In this document: piece after piece, positions 34,723 to 42,791 of the stretch
Layout of the letters: each line of letters opens with the position of its first letter
Numbering within the stretch: the stretch's first letter is position 1
Source of the DNA: Pyxidicoccus trucidator
GTDB lineage: Bacteria > Myxococcota > Myxococcia > Myxococcales > Myxococcaceae
Assembly (NCBI RefSeq): GCF_010894435.1
Contig: NZ_JAAIXZ010000004.1
Location: forward strand, 1-64,000
Length of the DNA stretch: 64,000 bases
Direction of reading: 5' to 3'
Program-made: the position numbers and the translations under genes
The notes under the pieces: generated by a model
What the model was told of the DNA's origin: nothing
Seen by the model: only the letters and a program-made list of their open reading frames with translations
The model's database searches: none

Positions 34723-35043
34723 ATGGCGATAGAGAAGGCGCTGCTGCTCATCGCGGACATCGGCGGGTACACCCGCTTCATGAAACAGCACCGCTTCAGC
34801 CTCGCGCACGCGCAGGACACGGTGGCGCAGCCGCTCGAAGCCGTCATCGACGCCGACCGGCCGGTTCAAGCTCGCCAAGCTCGAAGGCGACGCGGCCTTC
34901 TTCTATGCCGTCGGGGACGATGTCACGGCCTTCGCCCGGCAGATCTCGGACGTCCGCGGCGCCTTCGTCGCCCGGCGCGAGCAGATCATCCTCGACCGGA
35001 TGTGCCAGTGCGATGGGTGCATGCAGGTCAGTGCCCTGACGCT
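34723..35043 (+). pseudogene. DUF2652 family gene, frameshifted and truncated
   Basis: The first about 45 codons read MAIEKALLLIADIGGYTRFM and further DUF2652 sequence. Near 34855-34865 the sensible reading jumps by one base: in the next frame FKLAKLEGDAAFFYAVGDD, AFVARREQIILD and CQCDGCMQVSALTL continue the same family. After about 35040 the family sequence ends and gives way to unrelated DNA, so the expected C-terminal third is missing. Both the frameshift and the truncation mark a dead gene. DUF2652 proteins are small, soluble and of unknown function (some resemble nucleotide-cyclase-type folds). Confidence 0.82.
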
Positions 35044-35585
35044 CATCGACCTGAACGATGTTCGCACCTCACTGCCCGCAGCGCTGGGCCCGAGCGCCCC
35101 CAGGGAAGCGCGAGGCGGCATGCTGCCCGCGCACGGCAGCGGTGTACCCGGGGAGCGTGATGCGGGCCTCCTCAAACGCCCTCCCGCACCACGGCAGGCG
35201 TGCCGAGCGGGCCCCTGGCGGCCAAAGGACCCCCCTAGCGCGCGCCCAACTGGGCCTCCATCCTTCCTATGCTCTCCGGCTGGCTTAGTGGCGACTTGGC
35301 CCCGAGCAGAGCGCCACGCCGAGCCGTAGAAGCCACCCGGGCTGAGTACCAGCTCGGCGCCGCGTGGCCTATCCGGCGCTCAGCGGCAGCCGAGCATCAC
35401 CTGCGCTGTGCGGCGGAAGCCTCTTATGCCGGGCGCCACCTCGGGCCGTGGCGCCCACCCGGTACATAACGCCGTCCAACACCTGTCCGGCCGGTCGCTA
35501 TTGGATACATTCGTGAACCACTGCATTGAACCAGCCCAGCAGAGCAAATCCTGCCAATCAACCACTCAAAATACAGGTCGGGTTC
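35044..35585. other. non-coding stretch at the left edge of the KAP island
   Basis: About 540 bp with no convincing gene. The left half is GC-rich like the host chromosome and the last 100 bases become AT-richer towards the KAP gene. Short open frames on both strands have antisense-like composition. No direct repeat or tRNA end was recognised that would mark an attachment site. Confidence 0.6.
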
Positions 35586-37904
35586 TCATGATGCATCGTT
35601 CGACACCAAAGCGCCAAACTGCTCAATGATTCGACCCAAACGCCCCGCGTCGATTCCTCTAGAGCGGAACACCATGTATACAGATTTCAGTCTTTCGTAC
35701 TCTCCAAAAACATCACCAATAATTCTAATGAGATCGCTCTCCGATTGTCGTTTGTTCAGTAATCCAAACGCATCGCCCGCTGAATACCCTACCATCAAGA
35801 GCAGATGCGGCAAGCGTTCGGGCATTCGCTCTGCATATCTAACTAGGCTTGCCTTGTAGTGTTCTCTCGATACAGGCGATTCAGAACCACGCTCCGCTAT
35901 CATCTGCCCTGCAACGACCAAGGCCTCAGCAGCATCCTGCACGTCCTGCCCTTCGAATGGGTCTCCCTCTTCAACTTGCTTCGCAACGGACTCAATCCAC
36001 TTGAAGGCAGCTCTAGTTATGACCTTTTCTGAGACTTCCCCTCGCTGCGCGCGCCGTATCAATCCATGGACGTCAACAATAGTGAGTCGAGAGCCGACAG
36101 CAGCACCAACGAGCCTGTTCACTTGCTCCTGAAGCAACTCTGGCGACCACCCCCGCTCATTTCCATAGGAAGGTCGCGCAGCCACGCCAATCAGCTTGAC
36201 CAGGAAGTGAACAACCAGATCTTTATCGAGCTGTCCCGCCGTTGATGCCACTCCCGAGACAACACACTCAAACTCTGGCGGGCCAATATCGGGAATCCAA
36301 TACCCGACCTCCTCGGCGATCAGTTTCGCATCGGGTAGCGCCCGTCCTTGAAGCTCCACGATCATTAAACTCGCAATCCCGCCCACGTCTCGCGACCGGG
36401 CCAGAGCCACTAGTCTATCACAAAGCAGTTTGACTTGACCTCTTGTCATTGCGCCAGTCGGTGGCGCATGGCGAAAGTAATTATCAAAAATCCTAGGACT
36501 ACGAATCCTGCGCCTTGCCGCTTCGTCGTTAGGGTTCCTCAAAGAATCCGGCCTCACGATGCTCCCAAAAAGATGCTTAAGAACACCGCGAACAAACTCC
36601 TCGACATCCGGACTAAGCACAGAGGCACTTCCGCGAACAATCGCATCTAATTTTGCGTCTCGCGACGCGTGCCGCTCCTCTTCATTATTCTTGTCCACCC
36701 TAGACATCGAAAGCTCATTCGAACTTAGCAGCTCAGTCAAGAATGCCTTGTTGCGACGAATCCTGTCATAAACATCAGGCTGAAAAAAACGCAAAGCCTC
36801 CAGAAGCACTGCATCAACAACATCTACGTCAGGATCGTCACCTGCGACAAAAAGCGCACGAAGGCCATTGACGTACCGTTTCAAGTCACGTGGCGTTCGG
36901 ATGGCAGATGTAAGCAGACTCAATGGCGAATCGCGCATCCAGAATTCCAGCGGGACAAGTTCCGATGGCAACGACTGCCGAACAGCAGCAAGCACGGCTG
37001 CGATCTGTTCAGAGATGTTCTCCATCATCACTCTGTCATTTGGCAGAGGGATATGCATTGGGACCTGAACAATTTTGTCCAGATATCCTTTTCCATATCC
37101 TTCCAGCACAGACCCTTCAAGCACGTCTCGAACGCGCCTATCATCCATTGCCACAATCAGGGACACAAATGGAAGATCAGCCACGATTCGCACAAGACGA
37201 AGAAGGCCTAGTAATTCCGTCTTGTTCAGTCGATCAACGTCATCCAACTCGATAATCAAGCGTCCGCCAGCTTTGCCCAATTCTTTCAGTCCTGCCTCCA
37301 CCGCCATGCGGTGCTCATCAAGTTTCTTATGGCCCGATCCCGCGAGATCGGCGAGGCCGGCTAGGCCGCCTGATAACTCTGCCGTTTGATTGAGAGCCTG
37401 TGCGGCTATGTCGCTAGCTTCCTTCAATTTTCCGGCATCTACATTGACGCCGAATACAGTGACTCCCTTGGATGCCACGGTAAGAAACGTTCCCATGGCT
37501 CTAAGGGCAGACGCTGCCCTTGCCCATGGCTTTTCTTGGTCAACAGCAATCTCTGCGGCGATTGTCGCAAAAAATGCCATTACCAAGGCGCCAGCATCCT
37601 CGTAAAACCAAGGGTTAAATGCAACAAATCGGACATTGGGGCGCCCTTGCATGTGTCGGCGCACATGGTCGCGAAGCATGTTAAGGACGGTCGTTTTCCC
37701 AATGCCCCACGGCCCGAACAATCCTACAACCAGCCCATCCTGGGTGGGCCATTCAACCGCAATGCGAGCCAAACGAGGGATGAAGGAATCTCGGAGTTCG
37801 TATCGGTCCTCTTCAAGCGTTTGGCCTGGCCGGTCTGAAGATATTTTTTCCTTCAGAGACAGCGTCGTCAACCCAGTCGGTTCCTGGCTGTTGTTCACGC
37901 TCAT
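35586..37904 (-). CDS. KAP-family P-loop NTPase, low-GC, probable acquired gene
   Basis: 772 residues from the ATG at 37904 (a GTG at 38075 would add 57). Walker A LFGPWGIGKTTVLNML (GPWGIGKT at 64-71) with VRFVAFNPWFYEDAGAL, and Walker B RLIIELDDVDRL (about 215-226), typical of KAP ATPases; SLIVAMDDRRVRDVLEG follows as sensor-like segment. KAP proteins are membrane-associated NTPases, some in phage defence. A hydrophobic, Gly/Ala-rich insert (about 135-190) lies between the Walker motifs. Codon use is far AT-richer than the neighbours, and decayed sequence flanks both sides, which supports horizontal acquisition. Function is inference. Confidence 0.88.
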   Translation of the reverse strand: MSVNNSQEPTGLTTLSLKEKISSDRPGQTLEEDRYELRDSFIPRLARIAVEWPTQDGLVVGLFGPWGIGKTTVLNMLRDHVRRHMQGRPNVRFVAFNPWFYEDAGALVMAFFATIAAEIAVDQEKPWARAASALRAMGTFLTVASKGVTVFGVNVDAGKLKEASDIAAQALNQTAELSGGLAGLADLAGSGHKKLDEHRMAVEAGLKELGKAGGRLIIELDDVDRLNKTELLGLLRLVRIVADLPFVSLIVAMDDRRVRDVLEGSVLEGYGKGYLDKIVQVPMHIPLPNDRVMMENISEQIAAVLAAVRQSLPSELVPLEFWMRDSPLSLLTSAIRTPRDLKRYVNGLRALFVAGDDPDVDVVDAVLLEALRFFQPDVYDRIRRNKAFLTELLSSNELSMSRVDKNNEEERHASRDAKLDAIVRGSASVLSPDVEEFVRGVLKHLFGSIVRPDSLRNPNDEAARRRIRSPRIFDNYFRHAPPTGAMTRGQVKLLCDRLVALARSRDVGGIASLMIVELQGRALPDAKLIAEEVGYWIPDIGPPEFECVVSGVASTAGQLDKDLVVHFLVKLIGVAARPSYGNERGWSPELLQEQVNRLVGAAVGSRLTIVDVHGLIRRAQRGEVSEKVITRAAFKWIESVAKQVEEGDPFEGQDVQDAAEALVVAGQMIAERGSESPVSREHYKASLVRYAERMPERLPHLLLMVGYSAGDAFGLLNKRQSESDLIRIIGDVFGEYERLKSVYMVFRSRGIDAGRLGRIIEQFGALVSNDAS

Positions 37905-38580
37905 GATCGCTCTTGTCTTTCTGGCGGCTGGCGATTGGATGTTGCCATCCTTAGACTTTGAAGTACCCCAAAATCGCAACAATCCCGAAGGCAACCCTGC
38001 TTGAAGTGCGTGGCTCCAGAACTTCAGAATCTTTTCACCTACGCGCGTTTGGAGCACCCGGTTTTCCTCCGGCACTGTGCAGCGACGGGACCCGGACCAT
38101 ACCTAACCTGATCTTCACCGCGCTAGGCGGGTACTACGGTCCCAGTGTGGCTCGGGCCACGCTAGCGCTACGTGTCGGGCGAGCACCACGCGTAAGACTG
38201 TGCAGGGGACGGACTCACGCGGAGCACCACCTTGGATCTGTGGGTCCCGCCCGGTGCACAACAGCCACGGCCCGTGCCGAGCACCGCCGCTCCGGTGGAC
38301 GAGTGAGCGCTACGAAGAGACGTTGAGCGGCTCGATGCGCGCGGTGAGGACGGGAAGCGGTATCTCGGTGTTCCCGATGCGCGCATGGGCCTCCCGTCGG
38401 GTCGCGATGGGAAGCCCGATCACGGTCTCTCACTCCGACCGGTATTTCGCATTTAGGCGACTAATCTGAATTGGATGGGATTCTGCGGGTGGGATGTCCT
38501 AGAACGCCCATGGTCAGCTCCGCCGCTCCTAGGGCGGGAGCGTGGGAAGCACCGCTTCAGGACAAAAGGGGAGAACGACA
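37905..38580. other. non-coding stretch at the right edge of the KAP island
   Basis: About 680 bp with no supported gene. The first 170 bases could be a 5' extension of the KAP frame. From about 38100 the composition returns to host GC. GCGCTAG (38120-38126) and CTAGCGC (38162-38168) form an inverted repeat. Short open frames are Arg/Ser-rich and were not called. Confidence 0.5.
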
Positions 38581-39339
38581 ATGTTCAAGAGAGCGGCAGT
38601 GCTCGTGGTCAGCTGTGGCGCGTTGCTGGGCGGGTGCGGTGGCGACCCGCGGGGCGACACCGGGGAGATTGTCTCCAACCTGCTCGAGGCCGGGTTTCCG
38701 GCTGACGACATCGAGGTCGTCGAGGATGCCGTCTACGTGGGGCGCGACGCTCAGGTGACCCTCGAGGCGTCACGGCAGATGCTGCAGCCCGGCGAGGGGA
38801 GCGCGGAGCAATACGGGAGTGCCGGTGTCGGCACCGCCGTGACGAAGATCTGCGTCAACCCCACCTCCGCGTTCAAAAGCTACACCCGGCTGAGCCAGGG
38901 GCTCGACATGGCCATCGCCAATTACAACTCCCTGGGGCTCAGGATTACCTTCGCGTGGGGCCCGACCACCGGCTGCACCGCGAACATCACCGCCCAGACC
39001 ACGTCTGGCACCGGCGGCTCTGCTGGCTTCCCCTCGGGCGGCCTTCCCTACGGAGTCATCAACATCGGCACAGGACTGAACAGCTTCAGCGTCGACGTGA
39101 ACGAGCACGTCATCACCCACGAACTGGGCCACACGATTGGGATGCGGCACTCGGACTTCTACGATTCCAGCATCAGCTGCGGGAGCGGCGGCAGTGGAGT
39201 GCCTCCCCCGTTCAGTCCCATCCCCGGGACTCCATCCGCGGCCACGCCGGGCGGGTCGCTCATGAACACCTGCCCACCGCCCACCCCGACCGGCGAGTTC
39301 ACCAGCTCTGACCGCACTGCGTTGCAGTACCTCTACTGA
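38581..39339 (+). CDS. M57-type secreted metalloprotease lipoprotein
   Basis: A 252-residue protein with lipobox (GALLGGC) and a catalytic zinc motif HELGHTIGMRHSD in the C-terminal half, the extended HExxHxxGxxH of metzincin-like peptidases; the HELGH(T)IG context matches the M57 (dual-action HEIGH) family found in myxobacteria. VINIGTGLN precedes the motif. GGGGAG lies before the ATG. It stands with two small Cys-containing lipoproteins on the same strand and could act as an extracellular protease. Confidence 0.92.
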   Translation: MFKRAAVLVVSCGALLGGCGGDPRGDTGEIVSNLLEAGFPADDIEVVEDAVYVGRDAQVTLEASRQMLQPGEGSAEQYGSAGVGTAVTKICVNPTSAFKSYTRLSQGLDMAIANYNSLGLRITFAWGPTTGCTANITAQTTSGTGGSAGFPSGGLPYGVINIGTGLNSFSVDVNEHVITHELGHTIGMRHSDFYDSSISCGSGGSGVPPPFSPIPGTPSAATPGGSLMNTCPPPTPTGEFTSSDRTALQYLY

Positions 39340-39467
39340 GCCAGACTGGCGCCAGGACGAGGAACATGGGGGCGGCCCGGGTCGCCCTTCTTCAGCTCCC
39401 TCCTTGATTGCATGAAGCAGTCCGTTCACACTGTCCGAGTAAACAGCTAAAGCCGGGAGTGAGAGCC

Positions 39468-39851
39468 ATGATGAAGCAGACCTTCCTCGCAGGTGTGGTG
39501 GCGCTGGTGCTGTTGGGCTGTGGCTCGGTCGGCAACGAGCCGCCAGAGGCGGGCGCGGAGGCGCTCGGCGCGGACGAGGCGGCCCTGACGACGTATCCCA
39601 GCTGTTGTTCCGCCATTCCCGGCTCCGGCTACACCGAGGCCTTCTGTGACTCGGTGGCGTACTCGCCCGGCCGCTGCAACCAGGTCTGGAGCGGCACCGC
39701 CTGCCAGTGGTCGAACACGGCCTGCCCGGTGACGTGCTGCCAGCCCAAGAGTGGCAGCACCGTGCCCTGGAACTACTGCAACCCGTATGCAATCTCCGCT
39801 GACCGCTGCAACCAGGTCAACGGCGGTACCACCTGCAACTGGACCTGCTGA
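39468..39851 (+). CDS. Cys-rich lipoprotein with a duplicated module
   Basis: A 127-residue lipoprotein (VALVLLGC). The mature part holds two tandem copies of a Cys-rich module: CCSAIPGSG ... FCDS ... RCNQVWSGTACQW and CCQPKSGST ... YCNP ... RCNQVNGGTTCNW. In each, the order CC, C, RCNQV..GT.C.W is kept. Such modules are usually disulfide-knotted and extracellular. No known family was recognised. Two tandem ATGs (39468 and 39471) could both serve. Confidence 0.82.
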   Translation: MMKQTFLAGVVALVLLGCGSVGNEPPEAGAEALGADEAALTTYPSCCSAIPGSGYTEAFCDSVAYSPGRCNQVWSGTACQWSNTACPVTCCQPKSGSTVPWNYCNPYAISADRCNQVNGGTTCNWTC

Positions 39852-39859
39852 GCAGGAAG

Positions 39860-39894
39860 CACCTCGAAGGGCTCGGCGCGCACCGAGGTGTTTC
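39860..39894 (+). terminator. hairpin after the Cys-rich lipoprotein gene
   Basis: CACCTCG (39860-39866) pairs with CGAGGTG (39884-39890) and is followed by TTTCTC. It is 8 nt past the stop. The loop is long (17 nt), so the activity is uncertain. Confidence 0.45.
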
Positions 39895-40083
39895 TCGTGT
39901 GCGTGCCGAGCAGGCGCCAGCCGGAGGGATGTCGTTCAGTAGCCCAGGTCCCGCGGATGAGCAGCCGCTCGCCCTCTACCCGGTCTTCGCCGCGGCGAGC
40001 GCCTCCGCGCCCGCCACCTGGGCTTCACCGCCGGGCTGACGGCACGGGCTCCCCTCTCTCGCCGTACCTCAGGAGAAGCGACG

Positions 40084-40395
40084 ATGAGCAGACTCCTCCC
40101 CTGGAAGTCCCCACTGATGGCGCTCGGTACCGCGGTGATGCTCGCCGCATGCGGAGGCGCCGAGCCGGAAAGCGCCATTCCCACGGCGGATGAGCCGTCC
40201 GCGACGGCAGAAGTCCAGGCCATGGGCCCCACGACGTGTGACCCGGCGAGCTACTGCCGGGTGCCGACCCAGCACGTCCGGTGCGCGGACGGCTTCATCA
40301 TGTACGCCTACAGAACCAGCGATGGCTGGTGCATCGAGCAGGACATCTGCGTCGGGCACGGCGGCCCCCTCATCTGCCCGCTGCGCCCGGACTGA
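40084..40395 (+). CDS. small Cys-containing lipoprotein
   Basis: A 103-residue lipoprotein (LMALGTAVMLAAC). The mature region after a short acidic linker has six Cys (TTCDPASYCRV, VRCADGF, WCIEQDICVG, LICPLRPD) spaced as in a small disulfide-rich fold. AGGAGAAG lies just before the ATG. It is related in style, but not clearly in sequence, to the Cys-rich lipoprotein upstream. Function unknown. Confidence 0.8.
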   Translation: MSRLLPWKSPLMALGTAVMLAACGGAEPESAIPTADEPSATAEVQAMGPTTCDPASYCRVPTQHVRCADGFIMYAYRTSDGWCIEQDICVGHGGPLICPLRPD

Positions 40396-40457
40396 GCCTC
40401 CCTGCCCGCGCGCCCGGACTCCCGGGCACGCGGCACTCGCACCTGGGCCGCCCGGCG

Positions 40458-40620
40458 TCACTTCCCGGCGCGATGGGCCGCCTCCAGCGTGGGCAGCATT
40501 CCGGGTAACTTGAGGCCATCGAAGTTCTCTTGAGACTGACTGTCATCGAGATGAACGCACATCTTCGGCCAACGCTTCAGGCACCGCTTCAAATACGTAC
40601 TCACGACGGCGGTGGAGTTG
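40458..40620 (-). pseudogene. orphan 3' end of a gene cut off by an IS-like element
   Basis: Reading the minus strand from about 40620 down to a TGA at 40458-40460 gives an uninterrupted, protein-like tail: STAVVSTYLKRCLKRWPKM, CVHLDDSQSQENFDGLKL, PGMLPTLEAAHRAGK. No start codon with context is left, and the 5' end abuts the TGTAGAGCGACAG end of the IS21-like remnant. The most natural reading is that an insertion removed the rest of the gene. The parent family was not recognised. Confidence 0.55.
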
Positions 40621-40832
40621 TAGAGCGACAGCAAAATTGACCCCCTCCCCGGGCCTGAAAACCAGGGAGGGAGTCAGCAATGGGAGAGACGGCAGTAGTA
40701 GCCCTTCGCTCGACAGCGGAGGAGTCGATGGTCGAGCAGGAGGTCGTGCGGCGGATGCGCGCATTGGCGGAGGCGGGCTGGGGCCACAAGTGCATCGCGC
40801 ACGAGGTGCGCCTGGCCGCGCTCGCGCACCGA
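40615..40832 (+). mobile_element. IS21-like element remnant (left end and start of IstA)
   Basis: The sequence TGTAGAGCGACAGCAAAATT followed by GACCCCC (about 40619-40645) has the look of an IS21-family terminal end. From 40680 an open frame reads MGETAVVALRSTAEESMVEQ and EVVRRMRALAEAGWGHKCIA, the helix-turn-helix start of IS21-type transposases. The frame loses similarity after about 40815 and the element ends next to the stop of the NTF2-like gene, so only a fragment is left and it cannot transpose. Confidence 0.6.
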
Positions 40833-41234
40833 CTATCGGGTGCCTTTCGTCCACGCCCAGGCCGCCACGCGCCACCCTTCCGCGGTCTTCCGCAACGCGA
40901 CCGTAAACACCGCTCCGGACTGCGTGACCTTCGTGCCGTTCAGGTCGAATGTCATGGTCGCCGGCAGGACGACATAGGCAGTATCGCCGGTGACCTCGTT
41001 GTGTAGCGGCTCCCCAACACTGACGAAATAGCCGGAAGCACCGTGTCCCTTGCCTTCGCTCAGGACGTCCCTGTACCAGTCCTGAGTCGCCGTCGGCCCC
41101 TGCCAGACGTGCGGCGCCATGCCGTCGAGAATCTGGCCAGGGACAGAGAACGTCGCTGCCATTGCCTGCACGTCACCTCGGTTGAATGCATCGAGGTATT
41201 GGTGCACCGCCGCCCATGGAGTCTCTGTGCCCAT
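40833..41234 (-). CDS. NTF2-like (SnoaL/SgcJ type) protein
   Basis: A 133-residue protein of the NTF2-like superfamily: N-terminal helix WAAVHQYLDAFNRGDVQAMA, then GQILDGMAPHVWQGPTATQD and a four-strand sheet ending TAEGWRVAAWAWTKGTR. Members include small cyclases, isomerases and many proteins of unknown role; the pocket specificity cannot be read. GGGAGGG precedes the ATG. It survives between an IS remnant and pseudogenes. Confidence 0.86.
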   Translation of the reverse strand: MGTETPWAAVHQYLDAFNRGDVQAMAATFSVPGQILDGMAPHVWQGPTATQDWYRDVLSEGKGHGASGYFVSVGEPLHNEVTGDTAYVVLPATMTFDLNGTKVTQSGAVFTVALRKTAEGWRVAAWAWTKGTR

Positions 41235-41659
41235 GTGTTTGCCCTCCCGTTTGCCCCTCCGCGAGGCCGAGTTCTACGGAGCCAGCGCTCGCAGAGGCAT
41301 CGCGAAAGGCCGCCACGATTTGCGTGTCGTCCGCTGTCCGGAAGATGCCGGAGAGACGGACCCCATCTCCCGCGCGTTCGGTCTTCCATTCAGGAGCGGA
41401 GTTCGAACGAGGCATGCGGGCTGACCTGTCCATGGACGGGTTGGCTCGCGATCGCGCAGAGGCCAACCTGACCCATCATACGCAGGCGGCCAACCGAGAC
41501 AAACTGCACCGGGGTCGCAGTGGACGCCGACAGGAAAACACTGGCCTACGCATCGGGCGAATGGGAGGCCAGTTGAGCCTGCCCCCAATGTGGGGGCAGC
41601 AGGCGGGTGCTGGCGTACTTGACTGCACCCGGTGGGGTGCGCGCCATTCCGCAGTCACG
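41235..41659. other. decayed or non-coding stretch between the NTF2-like gene and DUF2381 remnant
   Basis: About 425 bp without a supported gene. On the minus strand an open frame at 41173-41415 has partly protein-like composition but low third-position GC and overlaps the NTF2-like gene start; it was not called. Confidence 0.45.
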
Positions 41660-42220
41660 GCCAGAGAGCCGGATGACAAGGTCGTCATCAGGACGCTCGA
41701 CATCTCGAAGCGTCCGGCCGACGCGACCCACAACATCTACGTGTCCGGCCAGGTGACGACGGTCCTCCGCTTCGAGGAAGACATGGACCCGGCCAGGACA
41801 CAGTTCATGGGCTGGGAGGGCTGCTTCGAACCCCTTCTCTTGGGTAAAAGGAAGGTGGTGCTGGAGCCGCTCCGCGACCTCGGCGAAGAGGTGGGGCTGC
41901 CACTGCTTGTGACGCTCTCAGATGGAACCACGATTCCGTTTCTCGTCAGGCCACCGCGCCGTGAGCCGGGCGGGTGGACGGACCATCAGGTGAACGTGTT
42001 CAGGAGCGGTAGCAGCTACAACGCGGTGCTCTCCTCGCTTCACGACTCAATCAAGCGGGAGCGTGAGCTCAGCCAGGAGAATGAGCGACTCAAGGCGGAA
42101 GAGAACTCGGTGGACCACGCCTTGGCGACGCTGCTCGCCAACGGCGAGGTGAAGAAGACGCCATTTCGCAGTGCGAAGACCTTCCGCTCGAAGAACCAGG
42201 ACATGGACATGGTTGACTGG
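41660..42220 (+). pseudogene. DUF2381-family gene fragment
   Basis: The in-frame product reads VVIRTLDISKRPADATHNIY, VSGQVTTVLRFEEDMDPART, then VVLEPLRDLGEEVGLPLLVT and LVRPPRREPGGWTDHQVNVF, followed by a coiled-coil LHDSIKRERELSQENERLKA. This matches the N-terminal domain and coiled coil of DUF2381, a paralogous family described in Myxococcus. The signal peptide and proper start are replaced by unrelated sequence and the C-terminal domain is missing, so the gene is broken. The open frame is longer on both sides only by chance. Confidence 0.68.
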
Positions 42221-42533
42221 TGGAGTGTCGCTGCGCCCGGATGGCACTCCGGGGCCGCAGGAGTGCTCCTCGGATGCCAGGTTGGTGATGCGGGCGCTCA
42301 AGCTCCAAGTGGGGGATGCCGCCCTGGTAGAGCTGGGGCAGGTCTGGACCGCGGGGCCGCAGGTCGTCATCCGGTACTACGAGGCCCACCCGCCGGACAG
42401 CGAGAAGCTCGCCATCTGCGCGGTGGCCCGGCTCAGCTACGACCAGATGCGGAAGCTGCCCGAGTCGAAGCCTGGAACGGCCATTCTCGAAGGCTCCTTC
42501 GCCTCCGCCTACGTCGTGGACTCCTTCCGGTAG
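42221..42533 (+). pseudogene. fragment of the gene that usually follows DUF2381 genes
   Basis: In another frame than the preceding fragment, GVSLRPDGTPGPQECSSDAR, LVMRALKLQVGDAALVELG, QVWTAGPQVVIRYYEA and AVARLSYDQMRKLPESKPGT form a coherent short protein. Its start motif 'LRPDGTPGPQEC' is, from memory, common in small myxobacterial proteins encoded beside DUF2381 genes. The middle part appears deleted and no start codon remains, so this is a remnant fused to the DUF2381 fragment by deletion. Confidence 0.5.
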
Positions 42534-42566
42534 CAGATTGCGAGGGTAGCGCTGCCCAAGGGCCCG

Positions 42567-42780
42567 TCACCCCCGGTGCACATCCCGGAACGCGAGCATG
42601 GCTCCCAGCCGCTGCTCCCGTTCCGGGTCGAAGCCGCAGGTGGCATCCCAGGTGGGCGGGTTCTCGTACGTTCCAAAGGGCATGGCCCTTCGCGCGCATC
42701 TGCTCTTCGAGCCGCTCGCCGAGCGTGCCCGGGCCGAGGTCGCGCTGCTGGAGCGGCTCGAACGCAAGCTCACCCGCGCC
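42567..42780 (-). pseudogene. possible decayed gene fragment
   Basis: On the minus strand MPFGTYENPPTWDATCGFDP followed by EREQRLGAMLAFRDVHRG ends in a proper stop at 42567, and the flanking upstream DNA continues protein-like only in a different frame (GERLEEQMRAKGHA). This looks like the 3' end of a gene with a frameshift. The family is not recognised and composition evidence is weak. Confidence 0.3.
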
Positions 42781-42791
42781 TCGCTCCCCGC

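Noticed and set aside
35044-38580. attachment-site direct repeats or tRNA end flanking the KAP island
   Set aside because: None could be found by eye; shared short GC-rich words are expected by chance.
39936-40050. 36-codon plus-strand frame between the two Cys-rich lipoproteins
   Set aside because: A GGAGG abuts the ATG without spacer and the product is low-complexity; the evidence is too weak.
41173-41415. minus-strand frame beginning MPRSNSAPEW
   Set aside because: Partly protein-like, but it overlaps the NTF2-like gene start and its third-codon GC (about 63 % in the codons counted) is below that of host genes. Kept as uncertain, not called.
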